Positions 7,736 through 15,895 of a stretch of DNA of 26,708 nt are shown piece by piece; within the stretch, counting starts at the first letter, position 1, and each line of letters begins with the position of its first letter. The notes below the pieces were generated by a model. It did not search any database. It worked only from the letters and a program-made list of their open reading frames with translations, and was not told the DNA's origin. Source of the DNA: Oscillospiraceae bacterium. Its GTDB lineage: Bacteria; Bacillota; Clostridia; Oscillospirales; Oscillospiraceae. Both the position numbers and the translations under genes were made by a program. The stretch lies in assembly GCA_020025655.1 (NCBI GenBank), contig JAHHRR010000022.1:1-26708 (forward strand), read 5' to 3'.

Positions 7736-9823
7736 TCAGTTAAGCTTTATCTGTCCTGCTTTAAGGGCAACAGACAGAGAAAAGCGTTTAAGACTGCCGT
7801 CTTTAAAAATGATGGTTACTCTGTCGCCGCTAAGCTCCCTGATTTTCCCTGTACCAAAGGTTTTGTGAACGATTTCGGCACCTGCAACATAGCCTGAGGC
7901 GTCTATATCCGGAGCATCTGCGGCCTTTAAGCCTGACAGCTTTTTCTTTACAGCTGTCTTTAATTTAACGCCCTTGAAGATTTCCCTTGAAAAAACAGAA
8001 CTCATTCCGGACTTGGTGAAGGTAAAGACATTGAGTTCGTTTTTAGCCCTTGTCATAGCCACATAAAAAAGCCTGCGCTCTTCTTCATAGGCATCCTTTT
8101 CGTCATCTGTTGCATCAGAACCGGGGATTACGGCGGGAAATACTCCGTCGGTAACGTCCATGAGAATTACCCTGTCGTATTCAAGACCCTTGCTCGAGTG
8201 AATGGTGGAGAGAATAAAAGGACAATCCGGCCCTGCGGGAGAACCTTTTTCCACAATTTCCTTCAGCTCGTCCAGACGCTCCAGAAGCCGCAGGGGTGTA
8301 GGTTCAGAAGCGCCGAGGGCCTCCAGTATAGCAATACGGCTGGAATCAAGACCGCTTCTTTCCAGATATTCACCGTAGCCCATATAATTTACTATACGAT
8401 AAACGGCTTTGTCTGCACTTTCGAGGCAAAGATTTCGCATATGTGTTTCCAGTGAACGGCACTGCTTTTTTGTCCATGCGGACGCATTTGGCATTTCGGA
8501 GATATATGAAAAAATATTGTCGCCTTCTCTGACCGCATTTACGGATGCCTCTTCAGCCATACGGCGGTTAATTCCGGCACCCATTTTGTAATAGACGTTC
8601 ATAAAACATTCTCTGTTATAGGGCTCCAGAGCCAGATGAATTATATCGGATACATCTCTGACAACACGATTGGTAAAAAAGGCGGTATTAAGCTGACGGC
8701 AGCGATAGGGGATACCCTGACGCTCCAGCATATCTATAAGCGGAAGAGCGCTGTCGTTATCACGGTACAGCACTGCGGTTTCCCTGTTGCAGTCTGACGC
8801 AAGCTTGCAAAGGTAGCGATACTGATTGTGACGGTCAAAAACTGTGATTTCCTTAGGGGCTGCTCCGCTGGGACGGGTAGCCTTCATGTGCTTTGGATGG
8901 CGGTTTTTGTTGTGCTGAATAAACTTATCGGCCATGGCTACTATTTCTTTAGCGGAGCGGTAATTCTGCTCCATATACAGAACTTTTGCGCCGGGATAGA
9001 AGGCTTCAAACTGAGTAAGCGCCTGAGGATAAGCGGCTCTGAAGCCGTAGATGCTCTGGTCTTCATCGCCTACCATAAAGAGATTACGGGTTCTGGAGGA
9101 AAGAAGCTGAATTATAGTGTGCTGAATTTTTGAGCTGTCCTGAGCTTCGTCTACACAGAAGTATTCATACTGCTCCTGAATTTTCTGAAGTACGGGAGGA
9201 TACTGACGGAGAATTTTAAGTGCATAAACCATCTGGTCATCGTAATCCATAAGCTGCCTGTCCCGCAGAACATTGCAGTAGGCACGGTAGAGCTGAGGAA
9301 AATCAATTCCTTCCACCTCCACTGTGTTAAGCTCATCACCTTTAAGCATCTGGTTTTTTACATATGTTATGGCTGTCTCGATAGCGTTCAGCGTGCTTTC
9401 ACTTATATATTCACTGCTCTGCTGTCTGCAAAGCTCGGCAAGGATAGCCCGCTGCTGCCGGCTGTCATCCAGCAAATCAAAGGCCCGCCTGTTGAACATT
9501 CTTTCGTAAAGTCTGATTATGCGGCTGCAAACGCCGTTTATGGTCCTGAATTCGAGGTGATTTTCCGCAGAATCACCGAAAAATGTGGAAAACCGCTCTT
9601 TCATATCACGAGCGGCAGCGATAGTGTAGGTCATTGTGAGAATTTTTTCGGGAGAAATTCCACGGACAAAAAGCATATAGCCTATTCGGGTTACAAGGAC
9701 AGTAGTTTTGCCGCTTCCCGGCACGGCAAGCAGCATTACAGGCCCGTCCACGGTCTGAACTGCCTGCTCCTGCTGAGGATCGAGCTTTAGATTATATAAT
9801 GTTTTGAATTCAGAAAAATCCAT
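7736..9823 (-). CDS. UvrD/PcrA-type superfamily 1 DNA helicase
   Basis: ATP-dependent 3'-5' DNA helicase of 695 residues, slightly shorter than typical PcrA (about 720-750). Motifs in order: Q-motif near DPQQEQAV (15-22), Walker A AVPGSGKTT with Lys39, Walker B DEAQD (225-229), motif III GDEDQSIYGFR (252-262), MEQNYRS (284-290), and the late TIHSSKGLEYDRVIL and FYVAMTRAK motifs. A small C-terminal segment with HKTFGTGKI resembles the Tudor-like tail of PcrA that contacts RNA polymerase. It starts at ATG 9823 after a CGGAG site. It may be the general PcrA or a second UvrD-like paralogue; the window cannot separate these. The likely role is in repair and replication-fork upkeep. Confidence 0.9.
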   Translation of the reverse strand: MDFSEFKTLYNLKLDPQQEQAVQTVDGPVMLLAVPGSGKTTVLVTRIGYMLFVRGISPEKILTMTYTIAAARDMKERFSTFFGDSAENHLEFRTINGVCSRIIRLYERMFNRRAFDLLDDSRQQRAILAELCRQQSSEYISESTLNAIETAITYVKNQMLKGDELNTVEVEGIDFPQLYRAYCNVLRDRQLMDYDDQMVYALKILRQYPPVLQKIQEQYEYFCVDEAQDSSKIQHTIIQLLSSRTRNLFMVGDEDQSIYGFRAAYPQALTQFEAFYPGAKVLYMEQNYRSAKEIVAMADKFIQHNKNRHPKHMKATRPSGAAPKEITVFDRHNQYRYLCKLASDCNRETAVLYRDNDSALPLIDMLERQGIPYRCRQLNTAFFTNRVVRDVSDIIHLALEPYNRECFMNVYYKMGAGINRRMAEEASVNAVREGDNIFSYISEMPNASAWTKKQCRSLETHMRNLCLESADKAVYRIVNYMGYGEYLERSGLDSSRIAILEALGASEPTPLRLLERLDELKEIVEKGSPAGPDCPFILSTIHSSKGLEYDRVILMDVTDGVFPAVIPGSDATDDEKDAYEEERRLFYVAMTRAKNELNVFTFTKSGMSSVFSREIFKGVKLKTAVKKKLSGLKAADAPDIDASGYVAGAEIVHKTFGTGKIRELSGDRVTIIFKDGSLKRFSLSVALKAGQIKLN

Positions 9824-9867
9824 AAAATACTCCGCTTAATAATACATAATACAAAAATCACCAGACC

Positions 9868-9896
9868 ATTGTACCATGCAAATTCAAAGGGAACAA
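9868..9896 (-). promoter_or_regulatory. Sigma-A-type promoter for the helicase gene
   Basis: Minus strand TTGTTC (9891-9896), a 17-bp spacer and TACAAT (9868-9873), with a TGG extended -10 element. The leader is about 38 bases. Confidence 0.6.
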
Positions 9897-10002
9897 GTGT
9901 CGGTGCTTTTAGAGAACATTTTGAGCGAAAACACAATAAAACACAGGAAAACTGCTATAAAATTATTGCTTTTTTAGGATAGCTTTTTTAAATAACAACT
10001 AC

Positions 10003-10008
10003 TATAAT
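10003..10008 (+). promoter_or_regulatory. Possible -10 element for the MATE gene
   Basis: Perfect TATAAT about 50 bases before the MATE start codon. No good -35 hexamer lies at normal spacing, so this is a weak call. Confidence 0.3.
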
Positions 10009-10059
10009 AGGTCGGAATTAAGATAATATAAAGTCAGAAGGAGAAGTGGAGAGAAATAT

Positions 10060-11436
10060 ATGGCAAGGACAAATGATCTGCGTAACGATTCGATTTTAGC
10101 ACTTGTTTTGAAACTTACTATACCCGCAATGCTTGCGCAGCTTGTTAACGTGCTTTACGGTATTATTGACCGTATGTTTATAGGCCATATTCCCGTGGTA
10201 GGTGACCTTGCACTTGCAGGTGTAGGTATATGCGGACCGATAGTAACATTGCTTTCATCGTTCGGTACGCTGGTCGGTATCGGCGGATCAATAATGATGG
10301 CTACCAGTATGGGTCATAAAGACGACGAGCGGGCGAAAAGGATTCTTTCAAACAGCTTCCTTTTACTGCTTGTTTTTTCTGCGCTTCTTACAACCACACT
10401 GCTTCTTACCAAGCGGCAGATGATATATCTTTTCGGCGGCAGTGATCTCACATATGAATACGCCAATACCTATCTTACCATCTATACTATGGGTACTGCC
10501 TTTGCGCTTCTTGCACTGGGGCTTAACTATTTCATCACCTGTCAGGGCTTTTCTCTAAACGGCATGATAACAGTTATCATAGGTGCCGTGAGCAATATAA
10601 TTTTAGATGCACTCTTTGTGTTTGAATTTAAATGGGGAGTAGCAGGTGCGGCTGTGGCAACAGTCATTTCACAGATGATTTCATGCGGCTATGCACTGCT
10701 TTTCCTGTTCGGAAAACGTGTATCTATTAAGATATCATTCGGCGGCTACGATTTCCGCCTGATGCTCAGAATTATGAAGCTTGGCCTGTCCCCGTTTATA
10801 ATCTATGCAACCGACAGCATCATTGTAATCGCAATGAATATGGTCTTGCAGCGTTTCGGAGGCGCAGAGGGCGATATGCTTATATCTGCGTTTACAATCG
10901 CTCAGAGCTACTTCCTGCTTATCACAGGTCCTTTGGGCGGCATTTCAGGCGGAGTTCAGCCGGTTATAAGCTATAACTTCGGAGCGGCACAGCAGAAAAG
11001 AGTTGAGCAGGCTGTAAAGTATGCGCTTATAATGGCGGTTATACTTACAGGCGGTATGTTCGTTGTATCGAGACTGTTTGCCGGAAATTTCGTAAACTTC
11101 TTTACAGATATAGCCGAAACTGCGAAAATCTCAATCTGGGGTATAAAGGTATTTACGCTCTGCATAGTTCCGCTTGCGTTCCAGTATATACTTGTAGATG
11201 CGATGACGGCAGTGGGAAGAATAAAGACTGCCTTGTATCTTTCCGCATCCAGAAAGATAAACTTTGTAATTTTCCTGTTCGTTTTTGCAGGCATCAGTAC
11301 TGCGCAGAACGCTTTTTATTCAGAACCCTTTGTGGACCTTCTGAGCGGTATGCAGTCAGCAATTGTATTTCTGCTGGTATTCAGAAAGCATCTTAAAAGA
11401 TTTTGCGGCGGAAGTGAAATTCCCGAAACTGCATAA
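10060..11436 (+). CDS. MATE-family multidrug efflux transporter
   Basis: Integral membrane antiporter of 458 residues with about twelve predicted helices in two six-helix halves, as in MATE/MepA-type exporters that use Na+ or H+ gradients to expel cationic compounds. The N-terminal segment with LTIPAMLAQLVNVLYGIID and a nearby FIGH is a typical MATE start. The central GISGGVQPVISYNFGA stretch (near 299-314) corresponds to the conserved second-half motif. The ATG at 10060 is preceded by GGAG at a spacing of about 8. It stands alone, with a terminator at 11438. The transported substrate cannot be predicted. Confidence 0.92.
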   Translation: MARTNDLRNDSILALVLKLTIPAMLAQLVNVLYGIIDRMFIGHIPVVGDLALAGVGICGPIVTLLSSFGTLVGIGGSIMMATSMGHKDDERAKRILSNSFLLLLVFSALLTTTLLLTKRQMIYLFGGSDLTYEYANTYLTIYTMGTAFALLALGLNYFITCQGFSLNGMITVIIGAVSNIILDALFVFEFKWGVAGAAVATVISQMISCGYALLFLFGKRVSIKISFGGYDFRLMLRIMKLGLSPFIIYATDSIIVIAMNMVLQRFGGAEGDMLISAFTIAQSYFLLITGPLGGISGGVQPVISYNFGAAQQKRVEQAVKYALIMAVILTGGMFVVSRLFAGNFVNFFTDIAETAKISIWGIKVFTLCIVPLAFQYILVDAMTAVGRIKTALYLSASRKINFVIFLFVFAGISTAQNAFYSEPFVDLLSGMQSAIVFLLVFRKHLKRFCGGSEIPETA

Positions 11437-11437
11437 G

Positions 11438-11466
11438 AAAAGCAGGCTGAAAGGCCTGCTTTTTTG
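11438..11466 (+). terminator. Rho-independent terminator after the MATE gene
   Basis: Stem AAAAGCAGGC/GCCTGCTTTT (11438-11447 and 11454-11463) with loop TGAAAG and continuing T residues, directly after the stop codon. Confidence 0.9.
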
Positions 11467-11589
11467 CTGCAATACAAAAAACAACCTTAATCGTCAAATT
11501 ATATTTATTGCTGTTTAAAATAGACAAAGCATGAAATATGAAATCGGAGAGTTTACGAAGTATCTATTTATTTTTTTCGGTGAATAGGG

Positions 11590-11595
11590 TATAAT
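11590..11595 (+). promoter_or_regulatory. -10 element of the enolase promoter
   Basis: Perfect TATAAT 33 bases before the eno start. The -35 region at 17-bp spacing reads TTTATT, only a partial match. The position and the following AAAGGAGG site fit a strong gene. Confidence 0.5.
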
Positions 11596-11627
11596 CTGCT
11601 TAGCTAAATTAAAGGAGGTAGATTCCA

Positions 11628-12917
11628 ATGAAACAGTATTTTGAAATAGTAGATGTAATGGCAAGAGAAATACTTGACTCCCGCGGAAACCCCACCATAG
11701 AGGTTGAAGTCACTCTGGATGACGGAACCATCGGCAGAGCTGCTGTTCCCTCCGGCGCTTCTACCGGTATGTATGAAGCCTGCGAGCTTCGTGACGGCGA
11801 TATGAGCCGTTACGGCGGCAAGGGCGTTCAGATTGCGGTAGAGAACGTAAACGGCGAAATTGCAGAGGCAATGGTAGGCCTTAACGCTCTCGATCAGACA
11901 TCTCTTGATAAAATGCTTATAGAGATAGACGGTACTCCCAACAAGACAAGACTCGGTGCAAATGCTATTCTGGGTGCTTCCCTTGCCTGCGCAAAGGCAG
12001 CAGCTCAGGCTACCGGCCTCAGCCTTTATAACTATATCGGCGGTGTAAATGCCCATACTCTGCCTGTGCCCATGATGAACGTCCTCAACGGCGGCGCTCA
12101 TGCTACCGGCTCCAATGTGGATATTCAGGAGTTTATGATTATGCCCGTAGGCGCTCCCAGCTTCAAGGAAGGTCTGCGTATGTGCGCAGAGGTTTTCCAC
12201 ACTCTCAAGAAGGTAGTTCCTGCTTCCGGCGTCGGTGACGAAGGCGGCTATGCTCCTAATCTTGACAGTGATGAGGATGCACTCAAGGCTCTTGTAAAAG
12301 CTATTGAGCTTGCCGGCTATAAGCCCGGTGAGGACTTTATGATTGCAGTAGACGGCGCAGTTTCCGACTGGTACAGCGAGGAGGACAAGTGCTATCACCT
12401 GCCCAAACGTGGTACTGTTATGACCAGTGAGCAGATGGTCGATATGTGGGAGGACTTTGCAAATAAGTACCCCATCGCTTCTATTGAAGATGGTATGGGC
12501 GAAAACGACTGGGAAGGCTGGCAGCTTATTACCAAGCGTCTGGGCAGCCGTATCCAGATCGTCGGTGATGATTTATTTGTCACCAATACCGAGCGTATTA
12601 AGAAGGGTATTCAGCTGAAGGCTGCAAACTCTGTTCTTATTAAGCTCAACCAGATCGGTACTCTTACAGAAACTCTTGAGGCTATTCAGCTTGCAAACAG
12701 AGCCGGCTGGACAACCGTTATTTCTCACCGCTCCGGCGAGACTGAGGACACCACTCTTGCAGATCTGGCAGTAGCAGTAAACGCAGGTCAGATTAAGACC
12801 GGTGCACCTTCCCGTACCGACAGAGTTGCAAAGTATAACCAGCTTCTCCGCATTGAAGAAGAGCTGTTTGATGTTCCTACCTATCCCGGTAAGGACGCTT
12901 TCTTCTCTGTAAGATAA
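11628..12917 (+). CDS. eno: Enolase (phosphopyruvate hydratase)
   Basis: Interconverts 2-phosphoglycerate and phosphoenolpyruvate in glycolysis; cytosolic Mg2+ enzyme of 429 residues, the normal length. Key residues: catalytic E205 in GDEGGYAP, catalytic K339 in the LIKLNQIGT region, magnesium ligands D242, E287 and D314, and the late SHRSGETEDTT loop that closes on the substrate. The N-terminal AREILDSRGNPT signature is intact. An AAAGGAGG site lies about 9 bases before the ATG. Codons look optimised (many CGT, GGT/GGC, AAG), as expected for high expression. The segment after D242 reads GAVSDWY rather than the more common AASE-type sequence, a conservative variation. It is monocistronic between its own promoter and a terminator. 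Confidence 0.98.
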   Translation: MKQYFEIVDVMAREILDSRGNPTIEVEVTLDDGTIGRAAVPSGASTGMYEACELRDGDMSRYGGKGVQIAVENVNGEIAEAMVGLNALDQTSLDKMLIEIDGTPNKTRLGANAILGASLACAKAAAQATGLSLYNYIGGVNAHTLPVPMMNVLNGGAHATGSNVDIQEFMIMPVGAPSFKEGLRMCAEVFHTLKKVVPASGVGDEGGYAPNLDSDEDALKALVKAIELAGYKPGEDFMIAVDGAVSDWYSEEDKCYHLPKRGTVMTSEQMVDMWEDFANKYPIASIEDGMGENDWEGWQLITKRLGSRIQIVGDDLFVTNTERIKKGIQLKAANSVLIKLNQIGTLTETLEAIQLANRAGWTTVISHRSGETEDTTLADLAVAVNAGQIKTGAPSRTDRVAKYNQLLRIEEELFDVPTYPGKDAFFSVR

Positions 12918-12935
12918 TCGAATAATTTTAAATCA

Positions 12936-12977
12936 AAACGGCGGACAGAGTCTGAATCTCTGTCCGCCGTTTATTTT
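12936..12977. terminator. Strong terminator between eno and the DUF4097 gene
   Basis: Perfect 15-bp stem AAACGGCGGACAGAG (12936-12950) with its complement (12958-12972) and loop TCTGAAT, followed by a T-rich tail. On the minus strand a TTTTGATTT tail makes it usable in both directions. It is nearly the same as the terminator at 15853-15886. Confidence 0.92.
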
Positions 12978-13012
12978 ATTTTTATGGATGCTAGACCCCG
13001 ATATGAAAGGGG

Positions 13013-13906
13013 TTAAACGGGAAGTCCGGTTTTGAATATCAGCACTTTACCGCTGACGCTGTCAATATCAAATTCTGCAAGGCCGTTGCCTACAACGAAC
13101 TCGTCATCAACATATCTTCCTTCAAATTCGGAATCAGGCCGGCATGATACGCTGTCTATGGAAAGGGTAAACTGGCTGTCGGCAGGGAGATAAAGCTCGG
13201 CATCGCCGGAAACGGTGTCGAAGCTGAATTTCCGGGGGCAGGCAGTAAGCTCTGCGCTTATGCCGCCGCTCATGGTGCTTGCTTTAAGCTCCGCAATTTC
13301 GGAGACGGTAATTGTGATGTCACCGTCCATGGCATTTGTCTCAAGCTCCCGGAGCTTAACATTGTGCAGGTTGATGTTTCCACCCACCATGTCAACTCCA
13401 AGCTCATCTGCGATTAAATTCTCAGCATAAAAATCTGAGCTGACAGATGAAAAATCGAAGCTGCGGAGAGTGAGAGTCTCCGGCAGACGAATTACAAGAT
13501 CCTTGCTTCTGCGTATATCATCAGAGAAAATCATACCGTATCTTTCGGGGTAGTCGCTTATATCCAGAACTCCTCCGGAGACTTTATAGCTTAAATAGTT
13601 ATCATTGCTCAGGTCAAAGACAGAGCTTTCCTCCAGAATAATGTCCTGACCTTCGTATACCTCAACTTTTATATCGCCGGAAGTCCAGTCAAGCTTGATT
13701 TCACTTATACCGCCGGCGGGAATAACATATCGTCCGTCGGGAGAAAACTCGTTAGTTCTTTCGACAGAATAGCTTACATCCAGCAGACCGTTTTTAATTG
13801 CGTTTATCGGCTTTACTCCGCAGGCAATTCCGATTAAGGCCAGAAGTGTTCCTATGGCGATAAATATTGCAGCCATGATAAGCAGAATTTTAGAACTCTT
13901 TTTCAT
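13013..13906 (-). CDS. DUF4097-type beta-strand repeat membrane protein
   Basis: Protein of 297 residues with one N-terminal membrane helix (about 7-29) followed by an extracytoplasmic region rich in short beta strands and repeated turns such as SVSSDF, DMVGGNINL, AMDGDITI, TMSGGISAEL and TVSGDAEL, where a G-D/N-I step recurs about every 20 residues. This is the pattern of DUF4097/putative-adhesin beta-solenoid proteins. It begins 3 bases after the stop of the HAAS/DUF1700 gene with a strong AAGGAGG site, third in a PadR operon. Such sets are thought to respond to envelope conditions; the exact function is unknown. The terminator at 12936 probably ends the operon. Confidence 0.82.
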   Translation of the reverse strand: MKKSSKILLIMAAIFIAIGTLLALIGIACGVKPINAIKNGLLDVSYSVERTNEFSPDGRYVIPAGGISEIKLDWTSGDIKVEVYEGQDIILEESSVFDLSNDNYLSYKVSGGVLDISDYPERYGMIFSDDIRRSKDLVIRLPETLTLRSFDFSSVSSDFYAENLIADELGVDMVGGNINLHNVKLRELETNAMDGDITITVSEIAELKASTMSGGISAELTACPRKFSFDTVSGDAELYLPADSQFTLSIDSVSCRPDSEFEGRYVDDEFVVGNGLAEFDIDSVSGKVLIFKTGLPV

Positions 13907-13909
13907 TAG

Positions 13910-14503
13910 TCAGACCTCCTTAACAAACAGCTTTCTTTTAACTGTACGGAACAGCCAGCGGGTTCCGTGAAACAGCCCGATAGCGGCGTATTCAGCAGCA
14001 AGGACGGCAAGAAATACAAGGCCAAGCAGTACCAAACCTGTGCCAATGGCAAATATTGCATATCCTGCACCGAAAGTAAACAGCCCGAAGCCGTGGAAAA
14101 TGGTCAGCAGACCTGCAAAGCCGAATGCCAGAACAACCACAAATAAAGATATTATAACGGCGCAGATTGAAAGGCATATGGCACCTGCGACGATTATAGT
14201 GGCCAGCACCAGAGGAATCCAGAGCGGCGCACCAAGTATTGCAACTGCGATTGCAGCCGCAGTCCAGCCGTTTTTGGGCTTTACTCTGCTTTTTACAAGA
14301 GTCTGAATGGGGATATCTTTGAGTATTTCATCAACTATATCAGAGATATCTCCGAGACGTTCAACAGCGGACTCTTCGCTTATGCCGTCCTCTATCATGT
14401 CATCCAGCAGCTCTGCATAATATGCCTGCTGCCGCTTTATTTCATCAGGCGGGAGCTGACGAAGCCTTGCAGCCAATTCCCGCAAAAACATATCTTTAGT
14501 CAC
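13910..14503 (-). CDS. HAAS/DUF1700-family membrane protein
   Basis: Protein of 197 residues. The N-terminal helical domain (1-65), with the LRQLPPDEIKRQQAYY segment followed by acidic helices and a SAVERLGD turn, matches the HAAS/DUF1700 signalling domain often encoded beside PadR regulators. About four hydrophobic helices follow between residues 78 and 180, with a basic C terminus. The start codon is GTG at 14503, preceded by AAGGAGGG at a spacing of about 9, and it overlaps the end of padR by 8 bases. It could act as the membrane partner that passes a signal to PadR, an inference from gene linkage known in Firmicutes. Confidence 0.8.
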   Translation of the reverse strand: MTKDMFLRELAARLRQLPPDEIKRQQAYYAELLDDMIEDGISEESAVERLGDISDIVDEILKDIPIQTLVKSRVKPKNGWTAAAIAVAILGAPLWIPLVLATIIVAGAICLSICAVIISLFVVVLAFGFAGLLTIFHGFGLFTFGAGYAIFAIGTGLVLLGLVFLAVLAAEYAAIGLFHGTRWLFRTVKRKLFVKEV

Positions 14504-14813
14504 TGTCTATACCCTCCTTGATATAGCTGTAAATCAATTCTACTTCATTCCAGTCCTGCAGAAATTCAAGAATCTGGTTTTTTCCTGCACCGGTGATACT
14601 GTACATTTTACGCAGTCTGCCTTCATGCTCCACGGAGTGAACGGTTACGCAGCCGTTAATTTCCAGACGGCGCAGAATCGGGTACAGCGTGGATTCTGAT
14701 ATGTCGACATATCCGCTTAGGTCTTTGAGCATTTTGTAGCCGTAGGATTCTCCCCGATTTAAAACGGATAGAACACACACATCCAAAAGCCCCTTTTTGA
14801 GCTGAGCGTTCAT
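14496..14813 (-). CDS. PadR-family transcriptional regulator
   Basis: Winged-helix repressor-type protein of 105 residues, of the short PadR-s2/LmrR-like class. The family signature is clear: LKKGLLDVCVLSVL at the start, GESYGYKMLKDL, then the recognition region SESTLYPILRRLEING and the wing with RLRKMYSIT; a C-terminal helix should dimerise. The frame can be read from GTG 14819, but the AAGGAGG site then lies only 1 base away. With ATG 14813 the spacing is 7, so that start is chosen. It is first in an operon with the HAAS/DUF1700 and DUF4097 genes. Its promoter carries three copies of a 9-base half-site, so autoregulation is very likely. Confidence 0.92.
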   Translation of the reverse strand: MNAQLKKGLLDVCVLSVLNRGESYGYKMLKDLSGYVDISESTLYPILRRLEINGCVTVHSVEHEGRLRKMYSITGAGKNQILEFLQDWNEVELIYSYIKEGIDSD

Positions 14814-14830
14814 ATGCACACCTCCTTATG

Positions 14831-14876
14831 CGATATACTATACAATGAATAGTATATCGTGTCAAGCAGTATATCG
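14831..14876 (-). promoter_or_regulatory. PadR-type operator: three CGATATACT half-sites
   Basis: A perfect inverted repeat CGATATACTAT/ATAGTATATCG (14831-14841 and 14849-14859) with a 7-base spacer, plus a third half-site AGTATATCG at 14868-14876. The inverted repeat covers the -10 element and the spacer, and the third half-site lies just upstream of the -35. Binding would block RNA polymerase. Confidence 0.75.
14837..14865 (-). promoter_or_regulatory. Sigma-A promoter of the padR operon
   Basis: Minus strand consensus TTGACA (14860-14865), 17-bp spacer and TATAGT (14837-14842). It would be strong if not repressed, and it overlaps the operator palindrome. Confidence 0.85.
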
Positions 14877-14966
14877 AATCCCGCAGAAAAAATTTAAAGA
14901 ATATAATGCGGAAGCTGCTGAAGAGTATTTGAAAACACAGGGAAAAAACAGATTTTGCTTTTATGA

Positions 14967-14996
14967 GTATATTTACTGTACTCTATGGCAAGAATA
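14967..14996 (+). promoter_or_regulatory. Sigma-F-type (forespore) promoter for the spoIIQ-like gene
   Basis: GTATA (14967-14971), 15-bp spacer, then GGCAAGAATA (14987-14996). These fit the Bacillus sigma-F consensus (GYWTA, about 16 bp, GGNRANANTW) at every defined position except that the spacer is one base short. It lies 38 bases before the start codon. No good sigma-A promoter is seen here. Confidence 0.6.
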
Positions 14997-15033
14997 GGAA
15001 TGCAAACCTAAAAATGCAAACGGAGGTTAGAGC

Positions 15034-15816
15034 ATGAGTAGATTCGATTCCGGCAGCAGGCTGGAAAGATTTTTCACAGGAAAGGGCTTTTACATAGTCC
15101 TTTTCCTGTGCGCCTCAGTTATCGGCGTTTCCGCATGGATGCTGATGGCAGGAAATGAGACTATGATTAAAGAGACAGACACAAAGCAGGCAGGCTTTAA
15201 CAGCACTGTGGAGACAGTAATTCTGCCTCCTGAAACAGAACAGCTTCAGCCTGTTATCAAGGAAGATGAGCTTATTATAGAGGAAGCTCCCGAGATTAAA
15301 ACAGAGGGTATTGCAGAGCCCGAGGCTGAGCCTGCCGAAGATGTGACAGCAGAGGAGCCGGCAGGTGAGACTGCGGAAACCTTTGAGGAAGCCGCAGCCC
15401 CCGCAGCACCCACCTATATCTGGCCTGTTACCGGTCAGCTTGAAAGAAGCCATGACGGGGACAAGCTCAGATTTGACAACACCATGCAGGACTGGCGCAG
15501 CCATGAAGGAATAGACATTCTTTCAACTCTGGGCTGCCCTGTTGAGGCAGTCAGAGCGGGTACGGTAATAAGCGCCGAGAAGGACGGCCTTTACGGTATG
15601 ACTGTAAAGATTGACCATGGCGACGGCGTTGTGAGCGTATATGCAAACCTCGAAGAGCCGGCAGCTGTTACAGTCGGACAGACTGTAAATGCAGGTGATC
15701 CCGTTGGCTCAGTGGGTACAAGCGCTATCTGTGAAAGCAGTCAGAGCAGCCATCTGCACTTTGCAATTCAGGTCAACGGCAAGAGCGTAAATCCGCTGGA
15801 TTACCTGCCTGCATAA
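15034..15816 (+). CDS. spoIIQ: SpoIIQ-like LytM/M23 peptidase-domain membrane protein
   Basis: Protein of 260 residues with a short cytosolic N terminus, one membrane helix (about 19-39), an acidic Glu/Ala/Pro-rich linker (about 66-126) and a C-terminal LytM/M23 domain (about 128-258). The zinc motifs are complete: H157-x3-D161 (SHEGID) and H240-x-H242 (SSHLHF). In Bacillus SpoIIQ the catalytic site is degenerate, while clostridial SpoIIQ keeps it, so this copy fits the clostridial type and could cut peptidoglycan during engulfment. Size, topology and the sigma-F-type promoter support SpoIIQ; a general M23 envelope peptidase is the alternative. GGAGG precedes the ATG. Monocistronic, ending at the terminator at 15853. 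Confidence 0.75.
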   Translation: MSRFDSGSRLERFFTGKGFYIVLFLCASVIGVSAWMLMAGNETMIKETDTKQAGFNSTVETVILPPETEQLQPVIKEDELIIEEAPEIKTEGIAEPEAEPAEDVTAEEPAGETAETFEEAAAPAAPTYIWPVTGQLERSHDGDKLRFDNTMQDWRSHEGIDILSTLGCPVEAVRAGTVISAEKDGLYGMTVKIDHGDGVVSVYANLEEPAAVTVGQTVNAGDPVGSVGTSAICESSQSSHLHFAIQVNGKSVNPLDYLPA

Positions 15817-15852
15817 CATTTAAAAAACCTGCACGAATCAGGCTGAAAAAAT

Positions 15853-15888
15853 AAACGGCAGACAGAGTTTTCTCTGTCTGCCGTTTTT
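15853..15888. terminator. Bidirectional terminator between spoIIQ-like and LRR lipoprotein genes
   Basis: Perfect 15-bp stem AAACGGCAGACAGAG (15853-15867) with its complement (15872-15886), loop TTTT, and T-rich tails on both strands. It is a near-copy of the hairpin at 12936-12972, with one compensated base pair. Confidence 0.92.
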
Positions 15889-15895
15889 ACTTTAA

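Noticed and set aside
7711..7740. Palindromic CTGATATCAG with flanking TTAA just after the helicase stop, followed by a T-run on the minus strand
   Set aside because: The stem is short, AT-rich and bulged. It could be a weak terminator but is not convincing.
9953..9990. GCTAT/ATAGC inverted repeat followed by T residues upstream of the MATE gene
   Set aside because: Five pairs with a long AT-rich loop and a bulge; too weak for an attenuator or riboswitch call.
11604..12398. Antisense reading frame (264 codons) opposite eno
   Set aside because: Shadow of enolase codon usage; no motifs and no ribosome site, and it starts inside a secure gene.
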